Source: an uncultured Clostridia bacterium (GTDB lineage: Bacteria; Bacillota; Clostridia; Christensenellales; UBA1242). Taken from it: 64,000 bases of DNA. Each line of letters begins with the position of its first letter. Positions within the stretch are counted from its first letter, which is position 1. The DNA lies in the NCBI GenBank assembly GCA_944372335.1, contig CALVYQ010000005.1, positions 18,345 to 82,344 on the forward strand, given 5' to 3'. The notes under the pieces were generated by a model. The model was not told the origin of the DNA. It searched no databases and was given only the letters and a program-made list of their open reading frames with translations. This document shows positions 9,701-20,507 of this stretch, piece by piece. The position numbers and the translations under genes are program-made.

Positions 9701-12700
9701 TCAGCTATCACGGGAACAGGAAGTGGAAACTATTCTCTTCCACAAGATGTAGATACAGAATATACAATTCTGCGTCTTGCTGTTGCTATGCCTGAAATCT
9801 TAAATCCAACTTCTTACGTCTATACCGATGGCGAAGAAATTTATGTTCAAATAACTGAAAACGGTGTGGAAGAGGGTTATTACACTATTCTCTCTGGTGA
9901 GTATGGAATAGATAGTGGAGATTATAATCTTGTACTTCAACTTACAGACAACTATCAATGGGATAGAGAATTAGATACATTTGCTAATTTAACTTTACCA
10001 TGGCATATCAGCGAGCGTGTGATAAGTGCAATCGTAAAGGATAGTTCTACCTTCACATATTCAAGTGCTGACAATGTTTATCAAATTGGCAATTTTGATA
10101 GTGTTGCTTTGAACTTACTTGCAGATGAAGAAAATCCAACCGGACTGACAATTTCCATGGCTGATGGATTATATACCGGAGAGTTACACGCAACTATGGC
10201 AGGCACTTATATTGTCAATGTTGAATTAAAGAGTGATAACTATGTTTGGGCAGAAGATGTTTTAGAGGAAGATAAACAAATAACCTTTACGGTTAATCGT
10301 GCAACTGTTGAAATGCCAACTGTGACAGGCGAATATCGCTATACCGGCGAAAATATCACAAATAATGTTCAAAACACAAGCACCTACACTGTTTCTGGGA
10401 ACACGGAACGTGTGGTTGGCTCTTACACCACCATCGTTACACTTAGAAACACAAGAAACTATATGTGGACAGATTTAACAGATGCTCCGCTTAATCTTCA
10501 ATGGCAAATTTTGAAAGCACAACTCACTCGTGTTACAGCAGACGCAACAGCCTATACCTATGACGGCACGCCAAAGACATATATGCCGGTTAATTTTGAT
10601 TCACAAACGATGTCAATTTCTGGTAATTCTCAAACTCTTGCAAACGAAAGTGGATATACCGTGACAGTTTCTATTATTGACACAACAAACTATGAATGGC
10701 TACCGGCAGAGGGAAGTCTTGAGGGTGATATTAATCCTATATCTTTCAACTTTGTTATCAATAAGGCGGGAATTGATATAAGTGCTGTTGTTTCCGAACC
10801 TATTTTAGAGGGCGACGTTGACCCAACTGATAGAGGCATACCTTTCCAAGATGCTCCTGTATCTCTTATAGTTGATGTGAACGAAGCATTATTTAACTAT
10901 GCAGATGTTAGGTATTTAAATTCTAGCTTTGAAGAGATTAGTGCTGAGAATATTGTATCTTACGGCGTTTATTATGAAGTTTTAGAACTAGTCGATAGTG
11001 ATAATTATAAATTTATAAACTATAATGCCCGAGATATCTTGGTGGAAGAGGGCGGACAGATAAGGCTCTATTTCCAAATCACAAGAGTGCAATTCAATAT
11101 GGGGCTTTCTATTCCGACTGAGATTACCTATGGCACGGAATACAACTACTCCATTTCAAATAACCCTGGCGGTGGTAGTGTTTCTGTGACTTACTATGAT
11201 ATGAGTGGAGATAGTCCTGTTTTACTAGAGGAGAAGCCTGTTGATGTGGGCGAATATCGCATAACCGTTTCCATATCTGAAAGCGGGAACTACACAAATA
11301 TGGAAGCTTCTATGAATTACACTATTTTACCTAAATTAATCACTGTTACAATAAGTGTTGAAAATGGAGTTTATGGTGAGTGGCAAGGAGCTGAGATAAC
11401 AGAGATTTCCGGACTTATGGAAGGCTACGAGCAACTTACGGCTGAGGACTTTACTTTAAATTACATTGGAATAAATAGCACTTCATATAGTTCTCAAACA
11501 CCACCTCAAAATGTTGGAGATTATCTTGTGTCAGCAGAACTAAAGGAGAATATTTTAAATTATTATATTGAGGAAACACAAGAAGAATTTTCTATATCAA
11601 CAGCAACCTTAACAATCACTTTTGATGATATTGATGTGACCTATGGTGATAGCGTTGAAAATTTGAAAAACAATGTTATATATAGTGGTTTTAAATTTGT
11701 AGATGACGAAATCTCCACAGGAGTTGATGAGGCTTTAACGCTTCAAACTTCCTATCAGCCAAATGAAGAATATGGCAGTGTAGGAAATCATGCAGTGACA
11801 ATTTCCTTAGGTGAGTTTGTGGCAGATAATTATTCATTTAATATTGTCAATGGCAATATCATTGTTTCTCCAAAAACTATCTCTCTCAATGTCACCGTTC
11901 AAAATGAGGTGTTTGACGGTGAAAGCGTGCAGGCGAGTGCTGAGGCTAGTGGGCTAGTTGGTGATGACGATGCAGAAATCGTGCTTAAGTATTATGGCAC
12001 TCAAATGAACGGCACGGCATACTTCACAAAAGAAACGGCGTCAGAAACGGCACCAAGCTTTGCAGGTAACTACTTTGTTATTGCAGAAATTGAGAATGGT
12101 AACTATGTTTTAGATAAAGCTTATGAAGATATTGCTTTCACAATTTCCAAGTTTGAAACAACCGTAGAATTTGCAAGTTCAGAGGATACTTTTGTATATA
12201 ATGGAGCAAGCCAAGAAAACAAAATCACTGCAAGTTATCAAGGTGTTTCTGGTAAGGTTGATATTTCATATTCAGTTAGTGGTGACTTTAAAGATGTTGG
12301 TGAATATCTTTTCTCAGCCACACTAAGCGAAGACGAACTTAACAACTATGATTTTGAAAGCACAGAGGCAAATTTTGAAATATTGAAATACAGTGTTTCT
12401 GTTAAAGCAGATGACAGCAACATGATTTATGGCAACAGTGTTCCTCTTCTTTCTTGGTCATATTCTGGCGACAATCATTTTTTTGAAGATATCACATTCA
12501 GTGCTGTGGCTCTCGATGAAGAAGGTGTGGCAGTAACAAATGAAAGTGTTGTTTCTGACGTTTATCACACCGAGATTGTTGTTCCAACAGAGGGAGAAGT
12601 CTTTGAAATGCTTAAAAACTATGAGGTAGAATATTTAGATGGCGAGTTTGTCATCGACAAGCGTGAAATTTCCATCACAATTTCAGCACCAAGCAGAGAC

Positions 12701-15700
12701 TTTAATGGTCAAATCTTTGCTACCCCTCAAGTTACAGTTAATTCTTTAGGAGTGGAGGAAAGTTTAGGTATTGCAAATGATGATGTTTTAAGTTATTCAT
12801 TCTCGTATGTTGGCACTTTGGGCACAGGGCATCTTGATAGTGCTGTTGCTCCAACTTATGCAGGAACTTATGAAGTTACAGTTTCCTTCAATAGCAACAA
12901 TTTACTTAGCAACAACTACACATTAATTGGAAATCTAACTCAAAGCTTTGAGATAAGACAGCGTTCAAGAACTGTCACATGGCTTCCAACTGATAGAAAC
13001 TTTGTTTATGACGGACTAGTTAAAGAAGTTTCTGCTTCTTATGAAACTTTAATTACAAGTGGAACAGGAACGGCAAGCCTCAATATAACGATAAGAAAAG
13101 AGGGTGTTATTTCAGAACTTCTAAATGCCGGCACTTACACATTGACGGCTGAATTTGCCACCGAACTTGAAAGAAGAAACTACACACTCTCAGAAAGCAC
13201 AAGTCAGATTGAGGTGATAATTGCAAAAGCGGATATTGATGAAATCGTTTGGCTTGACGAAAGCTTTGTATATAACGGATTAGATCAAAGCGTAAATGGT
13301 GACGATGATGTTGTGTTTGCTACATTTGTTGGTGCACAAAGCCTTTCACATAATCTCGAGATTTCCTCAATAACAAAGGAAAATCTTCCTTCTCAGTTTA
13401 TAGAAAGTGGAAGATATCTAGTAACTGTTAAATTGTCAAGCGAAGATGAGGTTAACTATAATATAACAACACAAACAAGCAATGAATATACGATTGAAAA
13501 CGCAACAATCGTGGTAAATTCTATAACAGGTTACACAGGCGTCTATGATGCAGAAGAACACAGTGTTATAGTTGGTGAGCCAAACTTAACTTATGTTGAA
13601 GAGGCAGGAACACCGATAATTTCCTATCGTTTTGAAGAGGAAACGGAATATTTACAATCGTTAAATGTGAAAGATGCTGGAACAAGAACTGTAGAATATC
13701 AAGTAGTTCTAGCAAATCATAATACGCAAACAGGTTCTTTCCAAGTAGTTATTTCGCCTAAGAATTTAACTTTACAAGCAAACGGAGAAATATACTTTGG
13801 GAATGCAATCTCAACCTCTGCCGAGGACTATGTAATTATTGCTGTAAACGATACATCGTTTGCTGGCAGTGAAGGTTTAAACAATCTTCAAGGCACACCT
13901 CAATTTTCAAGTAGTGACTATGTTGTTATGGACGATGTTGGAGATTATTCTTTAACTCTTTCGGGTTATACTTCAAATAACTATAACATCTCTTATGATG
14001 ACGGCGTTTTACAGGTGAAGAAAAGACCAATCACAGTGACGATAATTTCTGGACTTGGTCATATATATAACAGAACGCCTGTTTCACTTAACGCAGACTC
14101 TCATTCTTCAATTTCAAATGGTATTGAAGGCGTCTTAAACAGCACAATCTATAATCTTGTCTATGAAACCTCAGACGGCGAACCTATTGTTATGACAAGT
14201 TCGACAAATCAGGGACTTTACAATATCGATGCTGAGCTTATCGACTCAAATTATGAGATTGTTGAGGTGCTAGGCGGATATGAGGCGTATGAGATTAGTC
14301 CTAAAGTTGTTACGATAAGAATCGATACCCCAACCGGAGTTTATGATGGTACGCAGAAGATGGCTGGTTATGAAGTGACCTCTGGTGACAACGTTTCAGT
14401 GTCTTTACGATACTCTGGAATGACCTTTGCTGGCGAAAGCTATCCAAACGGCTCGACTTGGACGGAAGAAGCTCCAACGGAAGCGGGAAATTACACAGTG
14501 ACAGCAACGATTGACAATGACGAGTTTGGAAACTATACAATCTATGAAGCTTCTGCCACCTTTGAAATTTCAAGAAGAAGTGTCACAATAAGAATCAATG
14601 ACCAAACTGCAGAATATTCTGGACAGGTGCCAACAGTTTCCTCAATTTTGGATATTAACTACTCCGTTGTTGGTGAGGTTGGAATCTGTGAAGGTGATGC
14701 TCTTAATATCGTTTTGAGTATTCCACAAAACAGCATAAATGCTGACACATACACAATTTCGGGTACTCATGACAATGCAAACTATTACATCACTTTTGTT
14801 GAAGGCGAATTTGAAATTCTTAAAAAGGATTTAACAATTACTGCCGATGATAAGTCGGTTGTGTATGGCTTTAACTTTGTCGATTACACAGTTTCATATT
14901 CTGGCTTTGTTGAGGGTGAAAATGAAGAAACAGAAAATATTTTCAGTGAGATACCAACTGCAACAAGCGACTATATAGCCGGAGACAATATCGGTCAAAT
15001 GGATATTTACTTTGAAAGTGAAAGCATAACTTCAACAAACTATAACTTAATCTTTGTAGATGGAAAGTTGACTATCGAAAAGATGCCTATAACAATTCAA
15101 ATTTTACCTCAAACTTCAGCCTACACAGGTAACAAGCCAACTGTTTCCTCTAATATGACAGAAAATTATCTTGTGACAAGCGAAAATCAAATATTCAACA
15201 GTGACAATTTAAATATAACTTTAGATGTCGCTCAAGATTGTATAAATGCAGGGTCTTATGATATCATTCCAAGTTACAATAATGCAAATTATGATGTAAC
15301 CTTTGAAAACTATATAAATGCCTACACAATAGACAAGGTAACCTTAACTGTTACGGCTGATGATATCTCTGTTCAATATGGCAATAATCCGCTGAACACC
15401 TATACAATAACAGGATTTGTTAACAATGAAGATGAGAGCGTGATAGAAGGACTTTCATCAATTCAAATGACAAATGAGGACTTTGTTGTTGGAGCAAACA
15501 ATGGCGAAACTTTCACGATTTCTATAACCGGCTCACTAAGTGCAACAAACTACAATTTTTCCTTTGTAAATGGAAATTTAGAGATTGTAAAACGAGAAAT
15601 TAATATTGCCTTTGACTCATCTCAATTTTATAACTCCATGCCAAATGTTTATGGTGAGTATGGCGTTAGCGAAATTAACAAGGCAAGTGCTTATGTGGTA

Positions 15701-18700
15701 GGCGAACTTGTTGGCGAAGATACGGCAGGTGACGAAGAGGGAAATGATATACAATTTATTTATAGATATTTTGGAACAGCAAATGATGGCGTGACAGAAT
15801 ATGATGGAGATGTTATTCCAACTCTTGCCGGCTCATATCAAGTGGAAGTGGAAATTGTAAGCGACAATTACACTCTTATCGGAAACAACATGGCAACTTT
15901 CATCGTTATCAAACAGCGTGTTACTTCGCCAGCTTGGCAAACAGAAATTTATCCGGCAGATGGAAGTGAACACACAAACACTCTTATCTATGATGCTGAA
16001 GTGTCCTTTGTTTCGACAAGCTCACACCCAATTTCAAACGATAACGCCGGCACTGTGACTATGACGGCAAGTGCAGGCGGGAATTATTCCGTAACACTCG
16101 AACTTATTGACCCATATAACTATGTTTGGGCAGACACCACAGGCTCTTCCACCGGTGATGATCCACAAATAACAATTGTTTGGACGATTTCTCAAAACAA
16201 CGATAATTATATTGAGATTACAGGTGTCTATGTTGGTGAAGAACTCGTGTCTGTTGTGGAAGGCAATGAAGGACGCTTATGGTTTGATCATACTTGGACT
16301 TATGGAGATAGTTTCCAAAATCCAGAAATAGATGCGAACTACGGAAGAGATTTTGTAACTTTTGCCTATTATTATGCAAGCTCAAACTCTAGGATTGAAA
16401 CAACTTTGCCGTTAAATGCAGGCGAATATTATGTTGTTGCCACAATCGCAGGAACTCCTGATTATAATGGTGTTACGTCAGAGAGAGTATATTTCAATAT
16501 TATGAAGCAGGAAATTGCCCTTCCAACAATAAGCGGTGAAAGAGAAGTTATATATAATCATGGACAAGGAATACGGAAGGATATTATAAACTATAATTAC
16601 AACTTGATGTTTGTGGTTCAAAGTAATGTTAACCTAGTTATAGATGAAGCTTGCTATGTTGAAGAAGAAAATGTGGGAGAATATTATCTATACATCTCGC
16701 TCATTGATTCAGCAAATTACGCTTGGCGAGATTGTGAGGATGATATTATTGAGGTACGATTTGAAATCACACCGTACATCGTTTCCAATCCTACTGCCAC
16801 TCAGGAAGAATTTGTTTATGACGGGACATTAAAATCTTTGAATATCAATAACACCGAAGCAGATTATTATGAAATTATTGGAAATTCTGCAACGAATGCA
16901 GGCTCATACACAGCTGTTGTAGCTCTCTTAGATAGAAATAACTACGTTTGGGAAGATGGTGAAAATTCTAATAATTTAGAATTTGGCTGGTTGATTTCTA
17001 AACAACAGGTGACAAAGCCAACATGGAGTACTCAAACTTTCACATATAGTGGTAATGAACAAGAATTTATTGTCAGTGGCACAAATGAGAACATGACGAT
17101 TAGCGGTAATTTTGGTACAAACGCTGGTTCATATTCGTTAAAAATATCCTTAAATGATAAAGATAATTTTGAATGGACGGACGGAACAACCGATGATTTA
17201 ACTCAGCGCTGGTCGATTTCTCAGAAAATTTTAACTCAGCCACTTATCAATAACAGTGTTTATAATCATGGAGAAGTTGTAACAAGTCAAATTTTAAATT
17301 TTGATGTTCAATATATGCAAATTGTAAGCACCGGAAATGCCTTTGTCACAAACTCATTGCAAGACGAAAGAACAACATTCTTTGTTAATGCAAGACTTAG
17401 TGGAAATTATCAAATATCAATTAGTTTATATGACACTTTAAACACAAGGTTTAGCGGAACAAGCGAAACAACCTTGAATCTCACTTGGTTAATTTCACCA
17501 TTTGAAGTGACAAAGCCTTCATTAAGTGAACAAAATTATGAATATAACGGAGAAGAACAAAGTTATCAACTTGCAGAAAACGATTATTATGAAATCGTAT
17601 CGGGTGGAACAGGCTTAAATGTTGGTATTAACACAGTTACAATCTCGCTTATTGATAAATCAAACTATGTTTGGTCAGATAGCAAAGACACCGAAAATAT
17701 CTCAATCAATTGGTCAATCTATGCCTCAGATGATAACGAGATTACACTTGAAAATGAAGAGGAAATTTTAGACGGTTGGACTTATGGTGAAACTGTAACG
17801 CCTATACTTTTCGACACATTTGGCGGAACGATATCGGTGGAATATTTTAAAGAAGACGGCACGTCTCTTGGGAATATCATGCCGTTAGACGCAGGTGAAT
17901 ATTATCTTATCGCAAAATCTACTGCTAATTCTGAAAACTTTAATGATGCAGTATCTGAGCAAATTAAATTTACAATAAGAAAAGCATCTTATGATATGCG
18001 TGGTGTGTTTATGTTTGATGATTCATTCACTTACGATGGAAACGCTCACCATACTTTCGTTTTAGGAGAGCTTCCAGAGGGCGTTGAAGTTGAATATATT
18101 GGCTCTGCCACAGATGTTGAAGATGGTAGGGTAGAGGTTGTAGCATCATTCACTTCTACCAACGAAAACTATCTCGACCCAGAAAGCTTAACTGCATACG
18201 TGACAATTCTTCCTCTTGAAGTTAATGTTGTATGGAAGGAGCAAAGCTTCATCTATAACGGAAACATTCATGAATATGCAGAAATTGCCTACTATCTTGA
18301 TATAAATGAAGATAAGATTTACCTTGACGCAACAACTATTGAGGAGTTTAAAGATGTTGGTAGGTATGAATTTACGGTGAGTGAAGCAACTGACGAAAAC
18401 TATCTTCTTGTTGGAAATTTGGCAAATACCTATGAAATAGAAAAGCGTGATGTTCAAATACAGGTGCTTGCTGACGGCGAAGAGGAAATGGAATTGACAT
18501 TTGGAGAAGAAAATCCTGTCATCACATATCGCCTTGCAAATAATAACTTTGTAGATGATGTTTCAGTTTCAGTAGCTAGTTTTGAAGGAGTGAATGTTGG
18601 AAGATATGAAATATCTGCAGAGGTAAATGCAAGCGAAGAAGTTTTAGAAAATTACAATATATCAATTTTAAGTGCGGTGGTAAATATCTTGCCTCGCACA

Positions 18701-20395
18701 GCAGATATATCAATCGAAGCAAATGGCGGAAGATATAACAATGTAACCCCAGCAACGGCAACCTCTGATGATATTATTGATGAGACAGAGATAACTTTAA
18801 CCTATAGAGGTTGGTCAAATAACAGAGAAGTATATTATAATGGTGCTATAGTGCCATCACTTGCAGGAAGCTATATTGTTGAAGCGAGTGTAGATAGCAA
18901 TAACTATACACTAGCCGGAGAACTTACAGCTATGTTCTTCGTAGATAAGGCAGTGGTTGCAACTCCAACAATAGAAAATCATGTCTATGACGGAAAAGAA
19001 CATAGTGCTAACCTAAATCAAAATTCGCTCTATCAAATTGAAAGTGAAAAGGGAATTGATGCCGGCGAATATGATGTCAACCTCACTCTTAATGATGCAT
19101 TTAACTATAAGTGGAGTGTCAATGGCATAATTGTTGATGGAGCTACAGTTACACTTTCATTCAACATCACAAGGGCAGAAAATAGCGTGACAAGTCCAAC
19201 GATTCTTGGTTGGACTAGTGGAGATTACAGTGAAGAGTTAGGTCCTCAAAATTCAGAGGCAGTATTTGGAACTGACACTATTGAATATCTTTATTCAACA
19301 AGTGAAAACGGAGAGTATGTGCGTACAATACCTCAAACAGCTGGAAGATATTTTGTAAAAGCCTATGTGCCAGAAACAAACAACTATTATGCTTGCTATT
19401 CCGATGCTGTTATATTTGAAATTACGGCATCAATCGTTGAAATTATCCCTCCTATTATAGAAAATGGCGGTTGGACTTACGGCGAAAATACTCCTAATAT
19501 TGATGTTGATATGGAATATGACGGCGTGCTTGTTCTAACCTATTATGAAGACAACAACGGTGTGCTTGGCAACCTTATTCAAGGAGTACCGCAAGCTGCA
19601 GGTAAATATTGGGTTGTAGCAAGTATATATGGTGATGAAAACTATGCTGGAATTTCTTCCGAACCTGTGCAATTTGAAATCGCTAAACGCTCAGTTGACG
19701 TCCCAACAATCGAAGCTTCTTCAGAATGTTTAGATGAACAACTTGAAAATGCCATAGAGAATCTTGACTTAAACTATGTTGATATTTTTGGCAGTGGTTT
19801 AAAATTTGAAGATGGAAAGGTATATTTAACTGCTTCAAGTGCTGGAACCTACAGTGTAACAGTTGCCCTTAGAGATAAGCAAAACACCACTTGGCAAAAT
19901 GGCACCACAGATGACATCACTCTCACTTGGGAGGTGACGGAGCAAGAGGAAGAAGAGTCGCTTTTGTGGCTTATCATAACTCTTTCCGCTCTTATCTTAG
20001 TTGTTATTATTTGGATAATTATAAATGCTGTTTTAAAACACAAATACACATCTAAGAAAGATGTTAAGACTTTATCAATCTCACCTCTACTTCTCGCTCC
20101 AATATTTATCACAAATGAAATTATTGTAAGTGTGGTACTTGGCGGAATTTTAGGTATTCTTTTAGTCGTAGGAATAGTTTTACACATCAAAAGAAAGCGT
20201 GCAAAAAAAGAAAGCGAAAAGAAAGAAGATATCATTCTTTTAAGTAACAACGAATTAGTCCGCACTAAGCGTAAAAGAGGAAGAAAGATTGTTCGTAGCA
20301 CAAAAATAAAAAGGCGTAGAACAAAAAAGGAAATTAACGAGGCTAAGAAAGAAGAAAGGAACGATAATACAATTAATTTATATGAAAATCTATAA
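6707..20395 (+). CDS. Giant secreted repeat protein with C-terminal membrane anchor (Ig-like/MBG-type repeats)
   Basis: About 4,562 residues in a single frame. ATG 6707 is preferred over ATG 6695 because GAGG (6697-6700) is well placed before it. Residues 1-36 form a signal peptide ending around VKA-EE. The body is a tandem series of 80-100-residue beta-rich modules. One class ends in a pattern like NY-x-W-x-D/S...W-x-I and starts with P/T..F-x-YNG/YDG. Another carries TYG(D/N) and AG-x-Y-x-V-x-A, resembling MBG/YDG and other bacterial Ig-like repeats. Hydrophobic segments near nt 19961-20035 and 20086-20195 anchor the C-terminus, followed by a very basic tail (KRKRGRK, KIKRRR). No LPXTG motif is present. 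Likely an extracellular stalk or adhesin; ligand unknown. A terminator follows at 20411. A six-G tract lies at 6847-6852. Confidence 0.85.
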   Translation: MERLHFGLKFILAFMVVSMLSLGMAFQVSNLGYVKAEEIEEVENNAEGGIATFANVEYAQIEVVFRTDETLYTSITTADALKEILEVRGYSEIGVSEYNVIASSDYSVTVNNVASNWELSTTSINTIEVSYLNPSGSTLTDSINEIATAVTLGSLQVSIDEGAVIYNSESSYGFQRLRGYLTVIGYNNDGTLYNDGEAIVDYDLTGEFIVGENQPFTVTYNGVSKVFYLNILENEIVSLAVDNSGLSGQEIYSSTALNNIKRYIEVTATYSDGSTSVLTSGEYDLDGSLYAGREEVLEDTFTTSLRVTVRDEDDEESNYVASLPFDVKVMPAIPTGIMVTTGDDYVDSYRAYETLQRTGITVIVTFESVGGERLPNKSVTNYDVVYQGQDADGTPATSLRVDDEYVTISYTENGETVTDEWTCYVYVSPAQYAKPTMNSTPSLYDGEEKIKVVNGFDPNVMEVVSYTTTSYRINEGDNTVSFRATEAAIYEIVIGLSNDNYVWSDNSTGNVTFTWEIRKATIESSDVIISSINYGETLAPSVSANPGNAEVSYYYYGTSFDGTWQYQNYENAVTTQPTSAGNYYVYAVIAESLNYSSYTTQVTTFKINIANNTITAENYEYDYDEQNINAVRPSFSTYFTLETNYTVEYFSGEQSVGITTYNAQNVAQGEEFFPTEAGEYRVVITVSRSENYYQSEKEIVLTINRKEVAKPTLSKTSFTYNYGELFTTEIVGDGLDSYFTLDDSNNLSASNAGNYTVILNLTNNYAWSGDASRSLTLSWSVARLEILAPSADLNSFTYSGEEQTYTIGNFNTSAMTITTSDSLTIVTNDDGMTGEVRATNAGIYEFTVSIADTRNFTWQDYEDGQTFDFTFTINRLDVEIPTAINVQYNGEEQTANVVTNEYYTVSGNTGTDAKEYTIELQLNNNYKWAGLDTTVRNQTLSWEITKKEIGISWSGLSTTYNGNSYAPTATPTGTYPRDEISLTVLGANTEAGTHTAYVSAITGTGSGNYSLPQDVDTEYTILRLAVAMPEILNPTSYVYTDGEEIYVQITENGVEEGYYTILSGEYGIDSGDYNLVLQLTDNYQWDRELDTFANLTLPWHISERVISAIVKDSSTFTYSSADNVYQIGNFDSVALNLLADEENPTGLTISMADGLYTGELHATMAGTYIVNVELKSDNYVWAEDVLEEDKQITFTVNRATVEMPTVTGEYRYTGENITNNVQNTSTYTVSGNTERVVGSYTTIVTLRNTRNYMWTDLTDAPLNLQWQILKAQLTRVTADATAYTYDGTPKTYMPVNFDSQTMSISGNSQTLANESGYTVTVSIIDTTNYEWLPAEGSLEGDINPISFNFVINKAGIDISAVVSEPILEGDVDPTDRGIPFQDAPVSLIVDVNEALFNYADVRYLNSSFEEISAENIVSYGVYYEVLELVDSDNYKFINYNARDILVEEGGQIRLYFQITRVQFNMGLSIPTEITYGTEYNYSISNNPGGGSVSVTYYDMSGDSPVLLEEKPVDVGEYRITVSISESGNYTNMEASMNYTILPKLITVTISVENGVYGEWQGAEITEISGLMEGYEQLTAEDFTLNYIGINSTSYSSQTPPQNVGDYLVSAELKENILNYYIEETQEEFSISTATLTITFDDIDVTYGDSVENLKNNVIYSGFKFVDDEISTGVDEALTLQTSYQPNEEYGSVGNHAVTISLGEFVADNYSFNIVNGNIIVSPKTISLNVTVQNEVFDGESVQASAEASGLVGDDDAEIVLKYYGTQMNGTAYFTKETASETAPSFAGNYFVIAEIENGNYVLDKAYEDIAFTISKFETTVEFASSEDTFVYNGASQENKITASYQGVSGKVDISYSVSGDFKDVGEYLFSATLSEDELNNYDFESTEANFEILKYSVSVKADDSNMIYGNSVPLLSWSYSGDNHFFEDITFSAVALDEEGVAVTNESVVSDVYHTEIVVPTEGEVFEMLKNYEVEYLDGEFVIDKREISITISAPSRDFNGQIFATPQVTVNSLGVEESLGIANDDVLSYSFSYVGTLGTGHLDSAVAPTYAGTYEVTVSFNSNNLLSNNYTLIGNLTQSFEIRQRSRTVTWLPTDRNFVYDGLVKEVSASYETLITSGTGTASLNITIRKEGVISELLNAGTYTLTAEFATELERRNYTLSESTSQIEVIIAKADIDEIVWLDESFVYNGLDQSVNGDDDVVFATFVGAQSLSHNLEISSITKENLPSQFIESGRYLVTVKLSSEDEVNYNITTQTSNEYTIENATIVVNSITGYTGVYDAEEHSVIVGEPNLTYVEEAGTPIISYRFEEETEYLQSLNVKDAGTRTVEYQVVLANHNTQTGSFQVVISPKNLTLQANGEIYFGNAISTSAEDYVIIAVNDTSFAGSEGLNNLQGTPQFSSSDYVVMDDVGDYSLTLSGYTSNNYNISYDDGVLQVKKRPITVTIISGLGHIYNRTPVSLNADSHSSISNGIEGVLNSTIYNLVYETSDGEPIVMTSSTNQGLYNIDAELIDSNYEIVEVLGGYEAYEISPKVVTIRIDTPTGVYDGTQKMAGYEVTSGDNVSVSLRYSGMTFAGESYPNGSTWTEEAPTEAGNYTVTATIDNDEFGNYTIYEASATFEISRRSVTIRINDQTAEYSGQVPTVSSILDINYSVVGEVGICEGDALNIVLSIPQNSINADTYTISGTHDNANYYITFVEGEFEILKKDLTITADDKSVVYGFNFVDYTVSYSGFVEGENEETENIFSEIPTATSDYIAGDNIGQMDIYFESESITSTNYNLIFVDGKLTIEKMPITIQILPQTSAYTGNKPTVSSNMTENYLVTSENQIFNSDNLNITLDVAQDCINAGSYDIIPSYNNANYDVTFENYINAYTIDKVTLTVTADDISVQYGNNPLNTYTITGFVNNEDESVIEGLSSIQMTNEDFVVGANNGETFTISITGSLSATNYNFSFVNGNLEIVKREINIAFDSSQFYNSMPNVYGEYGVSEINKASAYVVGELVGEDTAGDEEGNDIQFIYRYFGTANDGVTEYDGDVIPTLAGSYQVEVEIVSDNYTLIGNNMATFIVIKQRVTSPAWQTEIYPADGSEHTNTLIYDAEVSFVSTSSHPISNDNAGTVTMTASAGGNYSVTLELIDPYNYVWADTTGSSTGDDPQITIVWTISQNNDNYIEITGVYVGEELVSVVEGNEGRLWFDHTWTYGDSFQNPEIDANYGRDFVTFAYYYASSNSRIETTLPLNAGEYYVVATIAGTPDYNGVTSERVYFNIMKQEIALPTISGEREVIYNHGQGIRKDIINYNYNLMFVVQSNVNLVIDEACYVEEENVGEYYLYISLIDSANYAWRDCEDDIIEVRFEITPYIVSNPTATQEEFVYDGTLKSLNINNTEADYYEIIGNSATNAGSYTAVVALLDRNNYVWEDGENSNNLEFGWLISKQQVTKPTWSTQTFTYSGNEQEFIVSGTNENMTISGNFGTNAGSYSLKISLNDKDNFEWTDGTTDDLTQRWSISQKILTQPLINNSVYNHGEVVTSQILNFDVQYMQIVSTGNAFVTNSLQDERTTFFVNARLSGNYQISISLYDTLNTRFSGTSETTLNLTWLISPFEVTKPSLSEQNYEYNGEEQSYQLAENDYYEIVSGGTGLNVGINTVTISLIDKSNYVWSDSKDTENISINWSIYASDDNEITLENEEEILDGWTYGETVTPILFDTFGGTISVEYFKEDGTSLGNIMPLDAGEYYLIAKSTANSENFNDAVSEQIKFTIRKASYDMRGVFMFDDSFTYDGNAHHTFVLGELPEGVEVEYIGSATDVEDGRVEVVASFTSTNENYLDPESLTAYVTILPLEVNVVWKEQSFIYNGNIHEYAEIAYYLDINEDKIYLDATTIEEFKDVGRYEFTVSEATDENYLLVGNLANTYEIEKRDVQIQVLADGEEEMELTFGEENPVITYRLANNNFVDDVSVSVASFEGVNVGRYEISAEVNASEEVLENYNISILSAVVNILPRTADISIEANGGRYNNVTPATATSDDIIDETEITLTYRGWSNNREVYYNGAIVPSLAGSYIVEASVDSNNYTLAGELTAMFFVDKAVVATPTIENHVYDGKEHSANLNQNSLYQIESEKGIDAGEYDVNLTLNDAFNYKWSVNGIIVDGATVTLSFNITRAENSVTSPTILGWTSGDYSEELGPQNSEAVFGTDTIEYLYSTSENGEYVRTIPQTAGRYFVKAYVPETNNYYACYSDAVIFEITASIVEIIPPIIENGGWTYGENTPNIDVDMEYDGVLVLTYYEDNNGVLGNLIQGVPQAAGKYWVVASIYGDENYAGISSEPVQFEIAKRSVDVPTIEASSECLDEQLENAIENLDLNYVDIFGSGLKFEDGKVYLTASSAGTYSVTVALRDKQNTTWQNGTTDDITLTWEVTEQEEEESLLWLIITLSALILVVIIWIIINAVLKHKYTSKKDVKTLSISPLLLAPIFITNEIIVSVVLGGILGILLVVGIVLHIKRKRAKKESEKKEDIILLSNNELVRTKRKRGRKIVRSTKIKRRRTKKEINEAKKEERNDNTINLYENL

Positions 20396-20410
20396 TTAAA
20401 ATAAAAAAAT

Positions 20411-20446
20411 AACTAAAACTAATTTAAAGTTTTAGTTATTTTGTTT
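20411..20446 (+). terminator. Intrinsic terminator of the giant surface protein gene
   Basis: AACTAAAACT (20411-20420) pairs with AGTTTTAGTT (20428-20437), followed by a T-rich run. Confidence 0.75.
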
Positions 20447-20507
20447 GATTTAATGAATTAATTTTTGGTAATGTATAATTAATTAAAAAATTTCGTGAAG
20501 GACAAAA

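Noticed and set aside
19849-20301. 150-residue minus-strand frame over the end of the giant gene
   Set aside because: Antisense to the membrane anchor and basic tail; its Leu/Ser/Phe-rich composition is what reverse complement of such sequence gives.
20429-20480. A second possible degenerate CRISPR repeat (GTTTTAGTTA at 20429 and TTTGGTAATGTATAATT at about 20464)
   Set aside because: The first block is the arm of the terminator hairpin of the giant gene and the second lies too far away to belong to the same repeat unit; the spacing to the copy at 20508 (79 nt) also does not fit an array.
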